The notes beneath the pieces were generated by a model. It was not told where the DNA came from and did not search any database. It was given only the letters and a program-made list of their open reading frames with translations. Of a DNA stretch of 64,000 bases, positions 1 through 8,476 are shown piece after piece. Source of the DNA: Microbacterium maritypicum (lineage in GTDB: Bacteria; Actinomycetota; Actinomycetes; Actinomycetales; Microbacteriaceae); assembly GCF_041529975.1 (NCBI RefSeq), contig NZ_CP168030.1:744001-808000 (forward strand), in the 5' to 3' direction. The translations under genes were made by a program, and so were the position numbers. The first letter of the stretch is position 1. Every line of letters starts with the position of its first letter.

Positions 1-286
1 AGGGGATCAGCGCGAGCTCCTGATGGATGATCACGATGCCGACGTGCTCGGAGTCGCTGATGGATCCGAACTTCGCCTCTTCGCCCTCGTAGACGATCTC
101 TCCCTCGTACGCCCCGTGCGGGTAGACACCCGACAGCACCTTCATGAGGGTGGACTTCCCCGCGCCGTTCTCGCCGCAGATCGCGTGGATCTCGCCGCGG
201 CGGACATCGAGGTCGACGCCCTGGAGCGCCTTGACGCCGGGAAAGCTCTTCTCGATCTCCCGCATCTGCAGTACCGGTGTCGTCAT
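1..286 (-). CDS. Sugar ABC transporter ATP-binding protein, N-terminal part (cut by window edge)
   Basis: Only the first 95 codons lie in the window; the rest runs off the left edge. The Walker A motif GENGAGKST is visible near residue 40 and the Q-loop region reads [10 protein letters not shown], which is typical of the duplicated-domain sugar ATPases (XylG/MmsA/RbsA family). The ATG is preceded by AAAGGAG about 7 nt upstream. It follows the ChvE-like binding protein gene by 64 bp in the same direction, so the pair is part of one operon in which this protein energises sugar import. The exact sugar cannot be told from this fragment; the ChvE-type partner suggests xylose, arabinose, glucose or galactose-like monosaccharides. 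Confidence 0.93.
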   Translation of the reverse strand, partial: MTTPVLQMREIEKSFPGVKALQGVDLDVRRGEIHAICGENGAGKSTLMKVLSGVYPHGAYEGEIVYEGEEAKFGSISDSEHVGIVIIHQELALIP

Positions 287-309
287 GAACCGGCTCCTTT
301 CCGTCGAGA

Positions 310-340
310 GGGGCGTGACGCCGTGTCGACGTCACGCCCC
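310..340 (-). other. Intercistronic hairpin between binding protein and ATPase genes
   Basis: GGGGCGTGACG (310-320) and CGTCACGCCCC (330-340) form a perfect 11-bp stem with a 9-nt loop and no following U run. Placed after a solute-binding protein gene, such stems usually protect the upstream message or reduce read-through, giving more binding protein than ATPase. The role is inferred; the repeat itself is seen directly. Confidence 0.75.
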
Positions 341-350
341 GGAGCGATGA

Positions 351-1502
351 CTACTCGGCGACGCCGGCGTCGACCTCGGCCTGGGTCCAGTAGCCCGAGT
401 CGACCAGCAGCGAGGTGATGTTGTCCTTATAGACGATGTCCGACTGCAGGAGGTACGACGGCACGACCTTCACACCGTTGTCGTAGGTCTCCGTGTCGTT
501 CGCCTCGGGCTCCTCGCCCTCGAGCATGTCCTCCGCCACCACGACCGACTGCTCGGCGAGCTTGCGCGTGTCCTTGAAGATGGACGAGAACTGCACGCCC
601 TGGTCGATCAGACTGATGGAGCCGATCTCCGCATCCTGTCCGGTGACGATCGGGAGACCGTCGGCGATGGTGGCGCCGAGACCGCCGGTGCCCTGGAGTG
701 CCGTGATGATGCCGCGGGAGATCCCGTCGTAGGGGGAGAGCACGCCGTCGAGCTTCGTGCCGCCGCCGTACGTCGAGGTGAGCAGATCCTCCATGCGCTT
801 CTGCGCGGTCTCCTGCTGCCAGCGCAGGATCGCCGCCTGCTCGATGTCGGTCTGCCCCGACGGCACCGTGAGCACGCCCTCGTCGATGTAAGGCTGCAGC
901 GTGTCCATCGCCCCCTGCCAGAAGAAGTGGGCGTTGTTGTCGTCGAGAGAGCCGGCGAAGAGCTCGATGTTGAACGGGCCCTTCTCTCCGGTGTCCTTGC
1001 CGTCCTGATCGAGCACGCCGAGGCCGACCAGCAGCGAGGTGGCCTGCTGCACGCCGACCTTGTAGTTGTCGAACGTCACGTAGAAGTCGACGTTCTCGCT
1101 GTCGCGGATGAGGCGGTCGTAGGAGATGACCGGGATCTTCGCTGCCGCAGCGGCGTCGAGCTGCGACGACAGGGCGGTGCCGTCGATCGCGGCGATGACC
1201 AGGAGATCCGCCCCCTTGGTGATCATCTGGTCGATCTGCTGGCCCTGCGTCGGGATGTCGTCGCCGGCGTACTGCAGCTCGACCTGATAGCCGGCCTTCT
1301 CCAGCCCCTCCTGCACGGCGGTGCCGTCGGCGATCCAGCGCTCGGAGGTCTGCGTCGGCATGGACACGCCGATCAGCAGGTCGCCCTTGTCGCCGGAAGC
1401 CTTCGTGTCGCCGCCCGCGGAGCCGGCTCCGCCGCCGCCGCAACCGGCGAGGGCGAGGACTCCCGCGAGGCCGAGGGCCGCGAGTGCATACTTCTTCTTC
1501 AT
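351..1502 (-). CDS. chvE: ChvE-type monosaccharide-binding lipoprotein of an ABC importer
   Basis: The 383-residue product starts with a lipoprotein signal peptide: positive KKK, a hydrophobic stretch and the lipobox LAGC with Cys21, followed by a Gly-rich linker. The mature part is a periplasmic-binding-protein type 1 fold (about residues 40-360) with ChvE/XylF family segments such as SERWIADG, IPVISYDRL and FDNYKVG near the sugar pocket. The lipid anchor fits a Gram-positive cell, where the protein sits on the outer face of the membrane and hands sugar to the permease. The ATG has AAAGGAG 6 nt upstream. It is first in its operon and the two TTCGAGACTCGAA operators lie just upstream, so sugar-controlled repression is likely. 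The family call is firm; the substrate is not. Confidence 0.93.
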   Translation of the reverse strand: MKKKYALAALGLAGVLALAGCGGGGAGSAGGDTKASGDKGDLLIGVSMPTQTSERWIADGTAVQEGLEKAGYQVELQYAGDDIPTQGQQIDQMITKGADLLVIAAIDGTALSSQLDAAAAAKIPVISYDRLIRDSENVDFYVTFDNYKVGVQQATSLLVGLGVLDQDGKDTGEKGPFNIELFAGSLDDNNAHFFWQGAMDTLQPYIDEGVLTVPSGQTDIEQAAILRWQQETAQKRMEDLLTSTYGGGTKLDGVLSPYDGISRGIITALQGTGGLGATIADGLPIVTGQDAEIGSISLIDQGVQFSSIFKDTRKLAEQSVVVAEDMLEGEEPEANDTETYDNGVKVVPSYLLQSDIVYKDNITSLLVDSGYWTQAEVDAGVAE

Positions 1503-1597
1503 TCCGAGCTCCTTTGCTGTGCAATGCGTCCTCCGGCCGAAGTCCGGAGGGTGGGCGTCCCGGCCATTCGGGATCCGCCTCGGATCACTTTCTTGAG

Positions 1598-1610
1598 TTC
1601 GAGACTCGAA
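1598..1610. promoter_or_regulatory. Operator 1: perfect 13-bp palindrome in the chvE promoter
   Basis: TTCGAGACTCGAA is a perfect inverted repeat around a central A. It abuts a minus-strand -35 box TTGACT (complement of 1610-1615); a poor -10 candidate GAAAGT lies 17 nt further down. A repressor bound here would sit in the promoter spacer of the sugar operon. An identical copy lies 126 bp away. The regulator is not in the window; ROK or LacI types are the usual ones for such operons (inference). Confidence 0.75.
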
Positions 1611-1723
1611 GTCAAGCGAACGTGATCGTTTCGTGATGATTGAGACTAGGCCTCATCGAGTGGGGATTTCTTCCCCGATGGCCGGAGTTTGGTCGTCGCA
1701 AGGTGGGAAATCCGGGAGTTACC

Positions 1724-1736
1724 TTCGAGACTCGAA
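1724..1736. promoter_or_regulatory. Operator 2: identical copy of the 13-bp palindrome
   Basis: A second exact TTCGAGACTCGAA, centre-to-centre 126 bp from the first (12 helical turns). It lies between the divergent chvE operon and the GyrI-like gene at 1811. Two exact copies of a 13-bp palindrome in 140 bp cannot be chance, and the spacing would allow looping. Apart from these operators and the chvE promoter, the 308-bp intergenic region holds nothing I recognise. Confidence 0.75.
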
Positions 1737-1810
1737 GCTAACTCGGGCGGGCGGTAGCCGGTGTCTGTGCCCCGTGTCACACTGGGCGCACGGAACCAGG
1801 GAGGCACGTC

Positions 1811-2446
1811 ATGGCGGCGATCGACCCCAAGAAGACCCTCGACGCGTATCGGGCGAAGCGCGGTGAGTTCCGCATCGTCGAGGTGCCGCCGATGCAGTAC
1901 CTGATGATCGACGGCGCCGGAGACCCGAACACCTCCCCGGCCTATGCGGAGGCCGTCTCGGCTCTGTTCCCCCTGGCCTACACGCTCAAGTTCGCGAGCC
2001 GCGACGAGCTCGGCATCGACACGGTCGTGATGCCCCTCGAAGGGCTCTGGCACGCATCGGACATGGAGTCGTTCACCACTCATCGCGACAAGTCCGCCTG
2101 GCAGTGGACGCTGATGATCATGGTCGGCGACCACATCACGTCTTCGATGTTCGCCGACGCGGTGGAGTCCGTGGCGCAGAGAGCGGCGAAGAAGAAGGAG
2201 CCGGTGCCCGCACTCGGCTCCGTGCGGCTGGAGACCCTCGACGAGGGGATGAGCGTGCAGACTCTGCACGTCGGTCCGTTCGACGATGAGGGGCCGGTCC
2301 TCGACGACCTGCATCACCGCTTCATCCCCGAGCAAGGCCTGACGATGACCGGGCTGCATCACGAGATCTACCTGAGCGACCTGCGTCGCACCGATCCGGC
2401 GAAGCTGCGCACCATCCTCCGGCAGCCCGTATCGTCGAGCGCCTGA
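1811..2446 (+). CDS. GyrI-like small-molecule-binding domain protein
   Basis: The 211-residue cytosolic protein has the stand-alone GyrI-like arrangement: an N-terminal FRIVEVPPMQYLMIDGAGDP segment, a middle part rich in aromatic residues (LEGLWHASDM, AWQWTLMIM) and a C-terminal HHEIYLSDLRR motif. This family binds hydrophobic cations or hydrolyses small cyclopropanoids in some members; its role here is unknown. It begins with ATG behind a GGGAGGC box. It stands alone, divergent from the sugar operon. No DNA-binding domain is present, unlike the MerR protein at 58360 that carries a related C-terminal domain. Confidence 0.85.
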   Translation: MAAIDPKKTLDAYRAKRGEFRIVEVPPMQYLMIDGAGDPNTSPAYAEAVSALFPLAYTLKFASRDELGIDTVVMPLEGLWHASDMESFTTHRDKSAWQWTLMIMVGDHITSSMFADAVESVAQRAAKKKEPVPALGSVRLETLDEGMSVQTLHVGPFDDEGPVLDDLHHRFIPEQGLTMTGLHHEIYLSDLRRTDPAKLRTILRQPVSSSA

Positions 2447-2507
2447 TGCCGAGAGGCGCCGGGAAAGCAAGCCCCTCCGCCGGGTGGGTCCTCGGCGATA
2501 CCCTTCA

Positions 2508-3311
2508 ATGATGAGCACGGTCAAGCACGCTGCGCGCGTCGCCAAGGGGTCCACCGCCTTCCGCCGCATCGCCCGTGTCGGGTTCGTCGTCCTCGGCCTG
2601 ATCCACGTCATCATCGGCGCGATCGCCATCACCATCGCCGCGGGGGCCTCGGGCGACGCCGACCAGGACGGGGCGATGGAGCAGATCCGGAACAACCCGG
2701 TCGGCGGATTGCTGCTCGTGCTCGTCGCCACGGGGCTGATCGCTCTGGCCGTGTGGCAGATCGCGAGTGCGTTCCTCGCCGCCGACCCCGCCGAGACGAA
2801 GAAGTGGGGGCAGCGCGTCAAGCTCTTCGGCATCGCCCTCGCCTACCTCGTGGTCGCGGGCATGGCCCTCATCTACGCGCTGGGTGGCAACGCCGACTCG
2901 GAGACGGCGTCGAAGACCCTCAGCTCCGTGGTGCTTTCCGCTCCGGGCGGCGTCGCCCTGCTCGTCGTCATCGGACTGTCGGTGGTCGGCGTGGGGATCG
3001 GCTTCGTCGTGGGCGGGTTCACGCGCGGCTTCGAGAAGCTGCTCGATCTGCCGACGGGAGTCGCACGCGGTGGCATCGTGACGCTCGGGGTGATCGGCTA
3101 CTTCGGCAAGGGCATCGCGGTGGGCGTGACCGGCGTGCTGTTCGTGGTCGCCGCGGTCACGCAGGATCCGGAGAAGGGCGCGGGGCTCGATGCCGCGCTC
3201 CACAGTCTGTTGGAGCTGCCTCTCGGCGGACTCGTCCTGGGAGCGGTCGGCGCGGGCTTCGCGATCTACGGAGTCTTCTGCATCGCCCGGGCGCGCTTCG
3301 CTCGCATGTGA
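2508..3311 (+). CDS. DUF1206 membrane protein
   Basis: The 267-residue product has six predicted membrane segments in three similar pairs (about 22-42, 66-90, 106-127, 143-170, 190-219 and 240-262), the hallmark of DUF1206 proteins, which are common in actinobacteria and of unknown function. A TACCCT box at 2499-2504 sits 6 nt before the second ATG (2511), so translation may start at 2511 on a leaderless mRNA; no Shine-Dalgarno is seen for either ATG. It is followed 19 bp later by the convergent LysE gene. Confidence 0.88.
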   Translation: MMSTVKHAARVAKGSTAFRRIARVGFVVLGLIHVIIGAIAITIAAGASGDADQDGAMEQIRNNPVGGLLLVLVATGLIALAVWQIASAFLAADPAETKKWGQRVKLFGIALAYLVVAGMALIYALGGNADSETASKTLSSVVLSAPGGVALLVVIGLSVVGVGIGFVVGGFTRGFEKLLDLPTGVARGGIVTLGVIGYFGKGIAVGVTGVLFVVAAVTQDPEKGAGLDAALHSLLELPLGGLVLGAVGAGFAIYGVFCIARARFARM

Positions 3312-3330
3312 GCAGGGTCGCGCCGGGCGC

Positions 3331-3978
3331 TCACGCGCTCGCGGGCTTCTCGCTCCAGACCAGCAGGAACGCCCCGAGCGCGATCATGAGTCCGCCGCCG
3401 GTGGCACCCATCGCCTCGATGCGGCGAGGTGAGCGGCCGAACCAGTCGCGGGCGGCGCTGGCGAGGAGCACCCAGACGGCATCGCACGTCACGCCGATGA
3501 CGACGACGATCACTCCGAGCAGGAAGAGCTGCGCGGGGACGGAACCCGCGTGCAGATCGACGAACTGCGGCAGGATCGCGAGGAAGAACGCGATGGACTT
3601 CGGATTGGTGACTCCCACGACGAAGCCCTCGGTGAGCAGCCGCCATCCCGAGCGCCGCGCCGGAGCGGCGATCATCGCGCGCGCCGCATCCTTCCGGTGC
3701 CGGATGGCCTGGATGCCGAGGAAGATCAGGTAGCCGGCGCCGAGCACCTTGACGACGGTGAACAGCACGGCCGACTGGGCGATGATCGTGCCGACGCCGA
3801 GCGCGACCGCGACGACCAGCACGATCGAGCCGATCGCCGTGCCGAGGATGCTGAGGAACCCGCCCATCCGCCCGAGAGCCATGGCCCGGCCGATCGTGAA
3901 TAGCACGGTCGGACCGGGGATCACGACCATGACGAACGCCGCGACGACGAAGGCGAGCAGCGTGTCCGGGGCGATCAT
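3331..3978 (-). CDS. LysE/RhtB family amino acid exporter
   Basis: A 215-residue membrane protein with the LysE family signature near the N-terminus (VVIPGPTVLFTIGRAM) and five to six hydrophobic segments. The loop before the last segments contains the conserved VGVTNPKSIAFFLAILPQFVD element. Family members export amino acids or related solutes by proton antiport; the substrate is not predictable. A TAGGCT box lies 6 nt upstream of the ATG on the minus strand, so the transcript is probably leaderless. The length is normal for the family. Confidence 0.92.
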   Translation of the reverse strand: MIAPDTLLAFVVAAFVMVVIPGPTVLFTIGRAMALGRMGGFLSILGTAIGSIVLVVAVALGVGTIIAQSAVLFTVVKVLGAGYLIFLGIQAIRHRKDAARAMIAAPARRSGWRLLTEGFVVGVTNPKSIAFFLAILPQFVDLHAGSVPAQLFLLGVIVVVIGVTCDAVWVLLASAARDWFGRSPRRIEAMGATGGGLMIALGAFLLVWSEKPASA

Positions 3979-4040
3979 GGGTCGAGCCTAGGGGCGCGGG
4001 CGTCGAGCGGTCGAGAGTGCGACCGCCCGACGCCGGTCGG

Positions 4041-4433
4041 TCAGCCCTGACCCCAGAAGCGGTCCTCCGCCTCCTGGTCCTCGCTGATGAGCCAGACTTC
4101 GGCGATGCGGTCGCCCGCGATGCGGAAGACGTCGACGCCGTGCTGGTCGAGGTCATCGTGTCCGGCGCGCTGCGCACGGAAGCGCACGGTGGCGGAGACG
4201 AGGTCGCCGGCCTCCGTCGCCGAGTCGGTCTCGAGCACGAACGTGCCGCCGCTGAGTTCCATGAAGCGGCCGAGGTGGGCGAGGATCGCGTCGGGGCCGA
4301 CGTGGTCGCCGGATGCCTGGTTGGCGCCGGGCTGGTGCCACACGGCATCCGGATGGAAGGTGGCCGCCAGTGCCCCCATGTCTCCCGCGGCCAGGGCCGC
4401 ACCGTACTGTCCTACAACGTCGATCGCCGACAT
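4041..4433 (-). CDS. NTF2-like (SnoaL-type) protein
   Basis: 130 residues of a cone-shaped NTF2/SnoaL fold: an N-terminal helix VVGQYGAALAAGDMGALAA, then FHPDAVWHQPG and a C-terminal sheet with DVFRIAGDRIAEVWLISED. Start chosen at the ATG with AAGGAG 6 nt upstream; an upstream in-frame start would lack a ribosome site. Some members are polyketide cyclases or isomerases, many have no known role. It is divergent from an HxlR regulator 89 bp away, which probably controls it. Confidence 0.85.
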   Translation of the reverse strand: MSAIDVVGQYGAALAAGDMGALAATFHPDAVWHQPGANQASGDHVGPDAILAHLGRFMELSGGTFVLETDSATEAGDLVSATVRFRAQRAGHDDLDQHGVDVFRIAGDRIAEVWLISEDQEAEDRFWGQG

Positions 4434-4522
4434 GATGCTCCTTCTCGTGTGGTCGGTACTCTGGAGCATCCAGCGTCTCGCCGAGGGCGCGGTTACTTCA
4501 ACGTCACCGGGAGGAGCAGCGC

Positions 4523-4903
4523 ATGTCGCGCACGTGGACGGTGTTCTCCGCCAGCTGTCCGTCTCGGGCGTCGCTCGCCCGCATCGCGAACAAGTGGACC
4601 GCGATGATCGTCGTCCTCCTGCACGAGCAGCCGCTGCGCTTCGGCGAGCTGCACCACCGGGTGGACGGGATCACGAAGAAGGTGCTCGTCGACACGCTCC
4701 GTGCCCTCGAACGCGACGGCATGCTGGAGCGAGCGGTCGGCGACGACGGCCATTCGCGCTACCTGCTCACCCCGCTCGGCCGAAGCCTGCATGAACCGCT
4801 CCAGGCGCTGCAGGTCTGGGCGGAGTCCCACGTGGAGGACGTGCTCGACGCGCAGGACCGCTACGACGAGGTCGCCGACGCGAAGACGCTCGACGGGCGC
4901 TGA
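4523..4903 (+). CDS. HxlR family transcriptional regulator
   Basis: 126 residues with the HxlR winged helix: a Cys near the N-terminus (SASCPSRAS), then KWTAMIVVLLHEQPLRFGEL, the recognition part ITKKVLVDTLRALERDG and the wing YLLTPLGRSL. The N-terminal Cys is often the redox- or aldehyde-sensing residue in this family. GGGAGGAG lies 8 nt before the ATG. Its divergent neighbour is the NTF2-like gene at 4041, the probable target. Confidence 0.92.
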   Translation: MSRTWTVFSASCPSRASLARIANKWTAMIVVLLHEQPLRFGELHHRVDGITKKVLVDTLRALERDGMLERAVGDDGHSRYLLTPLGRSLHEPLQALQVWAESHVEDVLDAQDRYDEVADAKTLDGR

Positions 4904-4945
4904 CCCGCGGGCCCACCCCGGGCTCGCAGGTGGGAAACTGGAACG

Positions 4946-6253
4946 ATGAGCGTTTCTTCCGGTGTCGACGTGATCGCCCCTCTGAGCGAGGCCGAGGTGC
5001 GGCGTATCCGCGAGGACTTCCCGATCCTGCACACGCAGGTGCAGGGGCATCCGCTCGTGTACCTCGACTCGGGCGCGACCTCGCAGCGTCCATCGGCCGT
5101 GCTGGATGCCGAGCGCGAGTTCTCGATCACCATGAACTCGGCAGTGCACCGCGGGGCGCACACGCTGGCCGCCGAGGCCACCGAGCTTTTCGAGGATGCT
5201 CGCGGCACTCTCGCGCGCTTCATCGGGGCCGACGACGACGAGGTCGTCTGGACCTCGAACGCGACCGAAGCGATCAACCTCGTCGCCTACTCGCTGTCGA
5301 ACGCGTCGCTCGGGCGCGGGGGAGCGGCCGCCGAGCGGCTCCGCTTGCGTGAGGGTGACGAGATCGTCACGACCGAGATGGAGCACCACGCGAACCTCAT
5401 CCCGTGGCAGGAGCTCGCGGCCCGCACCGGCGCGACGCTGAAGGTGATCCCTCTCGACGACGACGGTGCACTGCGGCTCGACGCCGCCGCCGAACTCATC
5501 ACGGCCCGGACGAAGCTCGTGGCGTTCACGCACGTCTCCAACGTGCTCGGCGTGATCAACCCGGTCGAGCGCCTGGTCGCGCTCGCCCGCGAGGTCGGCG
5601 CCCTCACCCTGCTCGACGCCTGCCAGTCGGCACCGCACCTGCCCCTGGATGTGCGCGCGCTCGGCGTCGACTTCGCCGTGATGTCCGGCCACAAGATGCT
5701 CGGACCCACCGGAATCGGGGTGCTCTACGGCCGGCGCGAGGTCCTGGCCGCGATGCCCCCGTTCCTCACCGGCGGCTCGATGATCACCACCGTCACCACG
5801 ACCGAAGCCGAGTACCTGCCGCCGCCGCAGCGGTTCGAGGCCGGCACGCAGCGGGTGTCGCAGGCCATCGCGCTCGCCGCGGCCGTGGACTACCTGACCG
5901 AGGTGGGGATGCCGCGCATCGCCGCGCATGAGGCCGCGTTCGGGCGTCGGCTCGTCGACGGGCTGAGCGCGATCGACGGGGTCCGCGTGCTCGGTGCCGG
6001 GATCGATCTGCCGCGCGTGGGGCTCGCGAGCTTCGATGTCGCCGGCATCCACTCGCACGACGTCGGGCAGTTCCTCGACGACCTCGGCATCGCCGTGCGC
6101 GTCGGACACCACTGCGCCCAGCCGTTGCACCGACGCCTCGGCGTCACCTCGTCCACCAGGGCGAGCACCTACCTGTACACGACAGAGGCCGAGGTGGACG
6201 CCGTGATCGAGGGTGTCGCCGGAGCGATCGACTTCTTCCGGAGGGGCGCATGA
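4946..6253 (+). CDS. sufS: Cysteine desulfurase SufS
   Basis: A 435-residue class V aminotransferase-fold enzyme that takes sulfur from L-cysteine for Fe-S cluster assembly. The PLP lysine is Lys250 in SGHKMLGPTGIGVLYG; the persulfide Cys is Cys390 in RVGHHCAQPLHRR; the N-terminal substrate motif reads YLDSGATSQRP. It overlaps the sufU start by 4 bp (ATGA), so the two are translated together. No SufBCD genes are in the window, so this is a detached SufS-SufU pair. No strong ribosome site precedes the ATG; a GAAACT box 6 nt before it may mean a leaderless start. Confidence 0.97.
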   Translation: MSVSSGVDVIAPLSEAEVRRIREDFPILHTQVQGHPLVYLDSGATSQRPSAVLDAEREFSITMNSAVHRGAHTLAAEATELFEDARGTLARFIGADDDEVVWTSNATEAINLVAYSLSNASLGRGGAAAERLRLREGDEIVTTEMEHHANLIPWQELAARTGATLKVIPLDDDGALRLDAAAELITARTKLVAFTHVSNVLGVINPVERLVALAREVGALTLLDACQSAPHLPLDVRALGVDFAVMSGHKMLGPTGIGVLYGRREVLAAMPPFLTGGSMITTVTTTEAEYLPPPQRFEAGTQRVSQAIALAAAVDYLTEVGMPRIAAHEAAFGRRLVDGLSAIDGVRVLGAGIDLPRVGLASFDVAGIHSHDVGQFLDDLGIAVRVGHHCAQPLHRRLGVTSSTRASTYLYTTEAEVDAVIEGVAGAIDFFRRGA

Positions 6254-6684
6254 GCGACCTGCAGAACCTGTATCAGGAGCTGATCCTGGATCACTCGCGC
6301 ACCCCGCACGGCTACGGGCTGCGTGACGAGATCCCGGCGCAGTCGCACCAGCTCAACCCGACCTGCGGCGACGAGATCACGCTGCAGGTGCACCGTGGTC
6401 CCGACGGGGGCGTCGAGGCGATCGCGTGGGAGGGCCATGGATGCGCGATCTCGCAGGCCTCCGCCTCGCTCCTCGCCGAGCTCGCCGAAGGACTCAGCGT
6501 CGAAGACCTCGAGGTGCGTATCGCGGCGTTCCGAGAGGCGATGCGCTCCCGCGGCAAGATCGAGCCCGACGAGGAGCTGCTCGGCGATGCCGCGGCCCTC
6601 GGCGGGGTGTCGAAGTACGTGGCGCGGGTCAAGTGCGCCATGCTGGCCTGGGTCGCCGCCGAGGACGCGCTCACCCGCAGCTGA
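6250..6684 (+). CDS. sufU: SufU-type sulfur-transfer/Fe-S assembly protein
   Basis: 144 residues of the Gram-positive SufU family. The zinc or sulfur-accepting residues are Cys39 and Asp41 (PTCGDE), Cys65 (GHGCAIS) and Cys129 (VKCAML), all present. The insert between the second and third Cys that distinguishes SufU from IscU is here. SufU accepts sulfur from SufS by zinc-ligand swapping and passes it on to the scaffold. Translationally coupled to sufS by the ATGA overlap. Confidence 0.96.
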   Translation: MSDLQNLYQELILDHSRTPHGYGLRDEIPAQSHQLNPTCGDEITLQVHRGPDGGVEAIAWEGHGCAISQASASLLAELAEGLSVEDLEVRIAAFREAMRSRGKIEPDEELLGDAAALGGVSKYVARVKCAMLAWVAAEDALTRS

Positions 6685-6700
6685 GGTGCAGGATGGATGC

Positions 6701-7642
6701 ATGCCCGTGCATCTGAAGCCCCTGCCCGCTGGACGCTTCGACGAGTGGCGAGGCGCGGCCAGACAGCGCCTCATCGACGGCAACCGCGCATCGGGGAGGC
6801 GTGTCGGGGATGATGCGGTCGCGTTCGCCGATGAGTACTTCGACGAGCTGCTGCCGCACGGGGCGGCGACGCCGACGGCACGGGTCATGCGGATCCTCGA
6901 CGAGGGCCGGCGCGAGCTCGGCACCCTGTGGCTGGTGCTCGCCGGCACGAAGCTGTTCCTCCTCGACCTCGCCGTCGAGACCGAGCTGACCGGCACTCAG
7001 AACGACGAGCTGGTGGCGCGGATCCTCACCATCGCGCACGACATGGGCGCCACGCAGATCAGTGTGCCGCTGCTCCCGCAGGATGCGGCGGGTCACGCGC
7101 TGGTCGACGATCGCGGCTTCACGGTCGCGTCGATCCAGATGGTGCTCGAGCCGCTGCCCTCGCGTGATGTCGCCGCACACGTGGAGGTGCTGCCGATGAC
7201 CGCGGAGAGGTTCCCCCGCTTCGTCACGGCATCGGAAGCGGGATTCGCCCAGGACCTCGTGGCATCCGGTCGGTTCTCCCCGGAGGACGCCGCGGCGGAG
7301 TCGCACCGTCAGCTGGTCGAGGAGTTGCCGGACGGGCTCGCCACCCCGGGGCAGGAGCTCTTCACGGCGACCGTCGACGGTGTCGAGGTCGGCATCCTCT
7401 GGCTCGGCATGCGCGAACGCGACGGACATGCGCATGCGTTCGTGCTCGACATCGAGGTCGCCGCGGATCAGCGCCGCAAGGGGTACGGGCGCGAGCTGAT
7501 GCACGCTGCCGAACGCGAGGCCCGACGACTCGGCGCCGACTCGATCGGGCTGCACGTATTCGGCTTCAACGCCGCTGCCGTCGAGCTGTACGAGAGCCTC
7601 GGCTACCGGCGGACCGAAGAGACGCTGCTGCGCGAACTGTGA
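6701..7642 (+). CDS. GNAT family N-acetyltransferase, tandem-domain type
   Basis: The 313-residue protein looks like two GNAT units. The C-terminal one (about 160-313) is complete, with the acetyl-CoA loop VAADQRRKGYGRELM and the closing element FNAAAVELYESLGYR. The N-terminal half (1-150) keeps the fold outline (LGTLWLVLAGTKLFLLDLAV, DDRGFTVASIQMVLE) but I see no intact pyrophosphate loop, so it may be structural. Start placed at the ATG 17 bp after sufU. The substrate is unknown. The spacing to sufU suggests co-transcription but not a shared function. Confidence 0.85.
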   Translation: MPVHLKPLPAGRFDEWRGAARQRLIDGNRASGRRVGDDAVAFADEYFDELLPHGAATPTARVMRILDEGRRELGTLWLVLAGTKLFLLDLAVETELTGTQNDELVARILTIAHDMGATQISVPLLPQDAAGHALVDDRGFTVASIQMVLEPLPSRDVAAHVEVLPMTAERFPRFVTASEAGFAQDLVASGRFSPEDAAAESHRQLVEELPDGLATPGQELFTATVDGVEVGILWLGMRERDGHAHAFVLDIEVAADQRRKGYGRELMHAAEREARRLGADSIGLHVFGFNAAAVELYESLGYRRTEETLLREL

Positions 7643-7710
7643 CGCCGGTCACGGGACGACACAGCCCGACACGAAGGGAATAGTCCGCGGTGCTCGACGT
7701 TGCCCCCAGC

Positions 7711-8352
7711 ATGACTACTCTCGGAATCATCGGTGCAGGACACATCGGCAGCCAGGTCGCGCGGGTCGCGGTGGCGAACGGCTACGACGTCGTGATCGCC
7801 AACTCCCGCGGTCCGGAGACGCTCGCGGACCTCGTGGAGGAGCTCGGGCCCCGCGCGAAGGCCGCCACGGCGGAAGACGCCGCGGCAGCCGCGGACGTCG
7901 CGGTCGTGACCGTCCCGCTTCGCGCGATCGACGCGCTCCCCGCCGCAGAGCTCGCCGGGAAGATCGTGCTCGACACGAACAACTACTACTTCGAGCGCGA
8001 CGGCCACATCGAGGCTCTCGACAAGGGAGAGACGACGACGTCGGAGCTGGTGCAGCGCGCGCTGCCGGACTCGAAGATCGCCAAGGCGTTCAACCACATC
8101 TTCGCGGCCGAGATCACGACCGACGGCAAGCCGGCCGGAGCCCCGAACCGTCGTGCGCTGGCCACCGCCGGCGACGACGCCGAGGCCGTCGCGTTCGCGA
8201 CGCGCTTCTACGACGAGGCCGGCTTCGACACGGTCAACGTCGGGCCGCTGAGCGAGTCGTGGCGGGTCGAGCGTGATCGCCCGGCGTACGTCGTGCGGCA
8301 GAACGCCGACGAGCTGACCGCGAACATCGCGATCGCCAACCGCCTCCCCTGA
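7711..8352 (+). CDS. NADPH-dependent F420 reductase-like NAD(P)-binding protein
   Basis: A 213-residue Rossmann protein starting directly with the dinucleotide motif GIIGAGHIGSQVARVA, followed by IANSRGPETL (NADP 2'-phosphate pocket) and a conserved middle KIVLDTNNYYFERDGH. This fits the F420-dependent NADP oxidoreductase / NADP-binding domain family. Whether it truly uses F420 or another substrate is open, since many actinobacterial members are uncharacterised. An in-frame GTG at 7690 with a weak AAGGGA box upstream is an alternative start. A weak hairpin (AGGTCTC/GAGACCT, 8352-8381) may end the transcript. Confidence 0.85.
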   Translation: MTTLGIIGAGHIGSQVARVAVANGYDVVIANSRGPETLADLVEELGPRAKAATAEDAAAAADVAVVTVPLRAIDALPAAELAGKIVLDTNNYYFERDGHIEALDKGETTTSELVQRALPDSKIAKAFNHIFAAEITTDGKPAGAPNRRALATAGDDAEAVAFATRFYDEAGFDTVNVGPLSESWRVERDRPAYVVRQNADELTANIAIANRLP

Positions 8353-8426
8353 GGTCTCTGGGGCGAGCGCGACCGAGACCTTCCGCGTCTCGCGCGCTCG
8401 TCCCGGACCGAGGCATCCCGGGCGTG

Positions 8427-8470
8427 TTGGGATACCAAAAGTTGAGTAACCCGGCCCGTGATGCGAGAAT
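8427..8470 (+). promoter_or_regulatory. Promoter and candidate operator of the FCD-type regulator
   Basis: TTGAGT (8442-8447), a 17-nt spacer and GAGAAT (8465-8470) form a good promoter whose start point would fall on the ATG at 8477, giving a leaderless mRNA. TTGGgataCCAA (8427-8438), an inverted repeat like those bound by FCD regulators, lies just upstream of the -35 box, suggesting autoregulation. Confidence 0.6.
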
Positions 8471-8476
8471 GCCCAG

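Noticed and set aside
4493..6130. 545-codon open frame antisense to sufS
   Set aside because: High-GC shadow frame: Arg/Gly/His/Asp-rich, no domain, and the opposite strand encodes a full SufS with catalytic residues.
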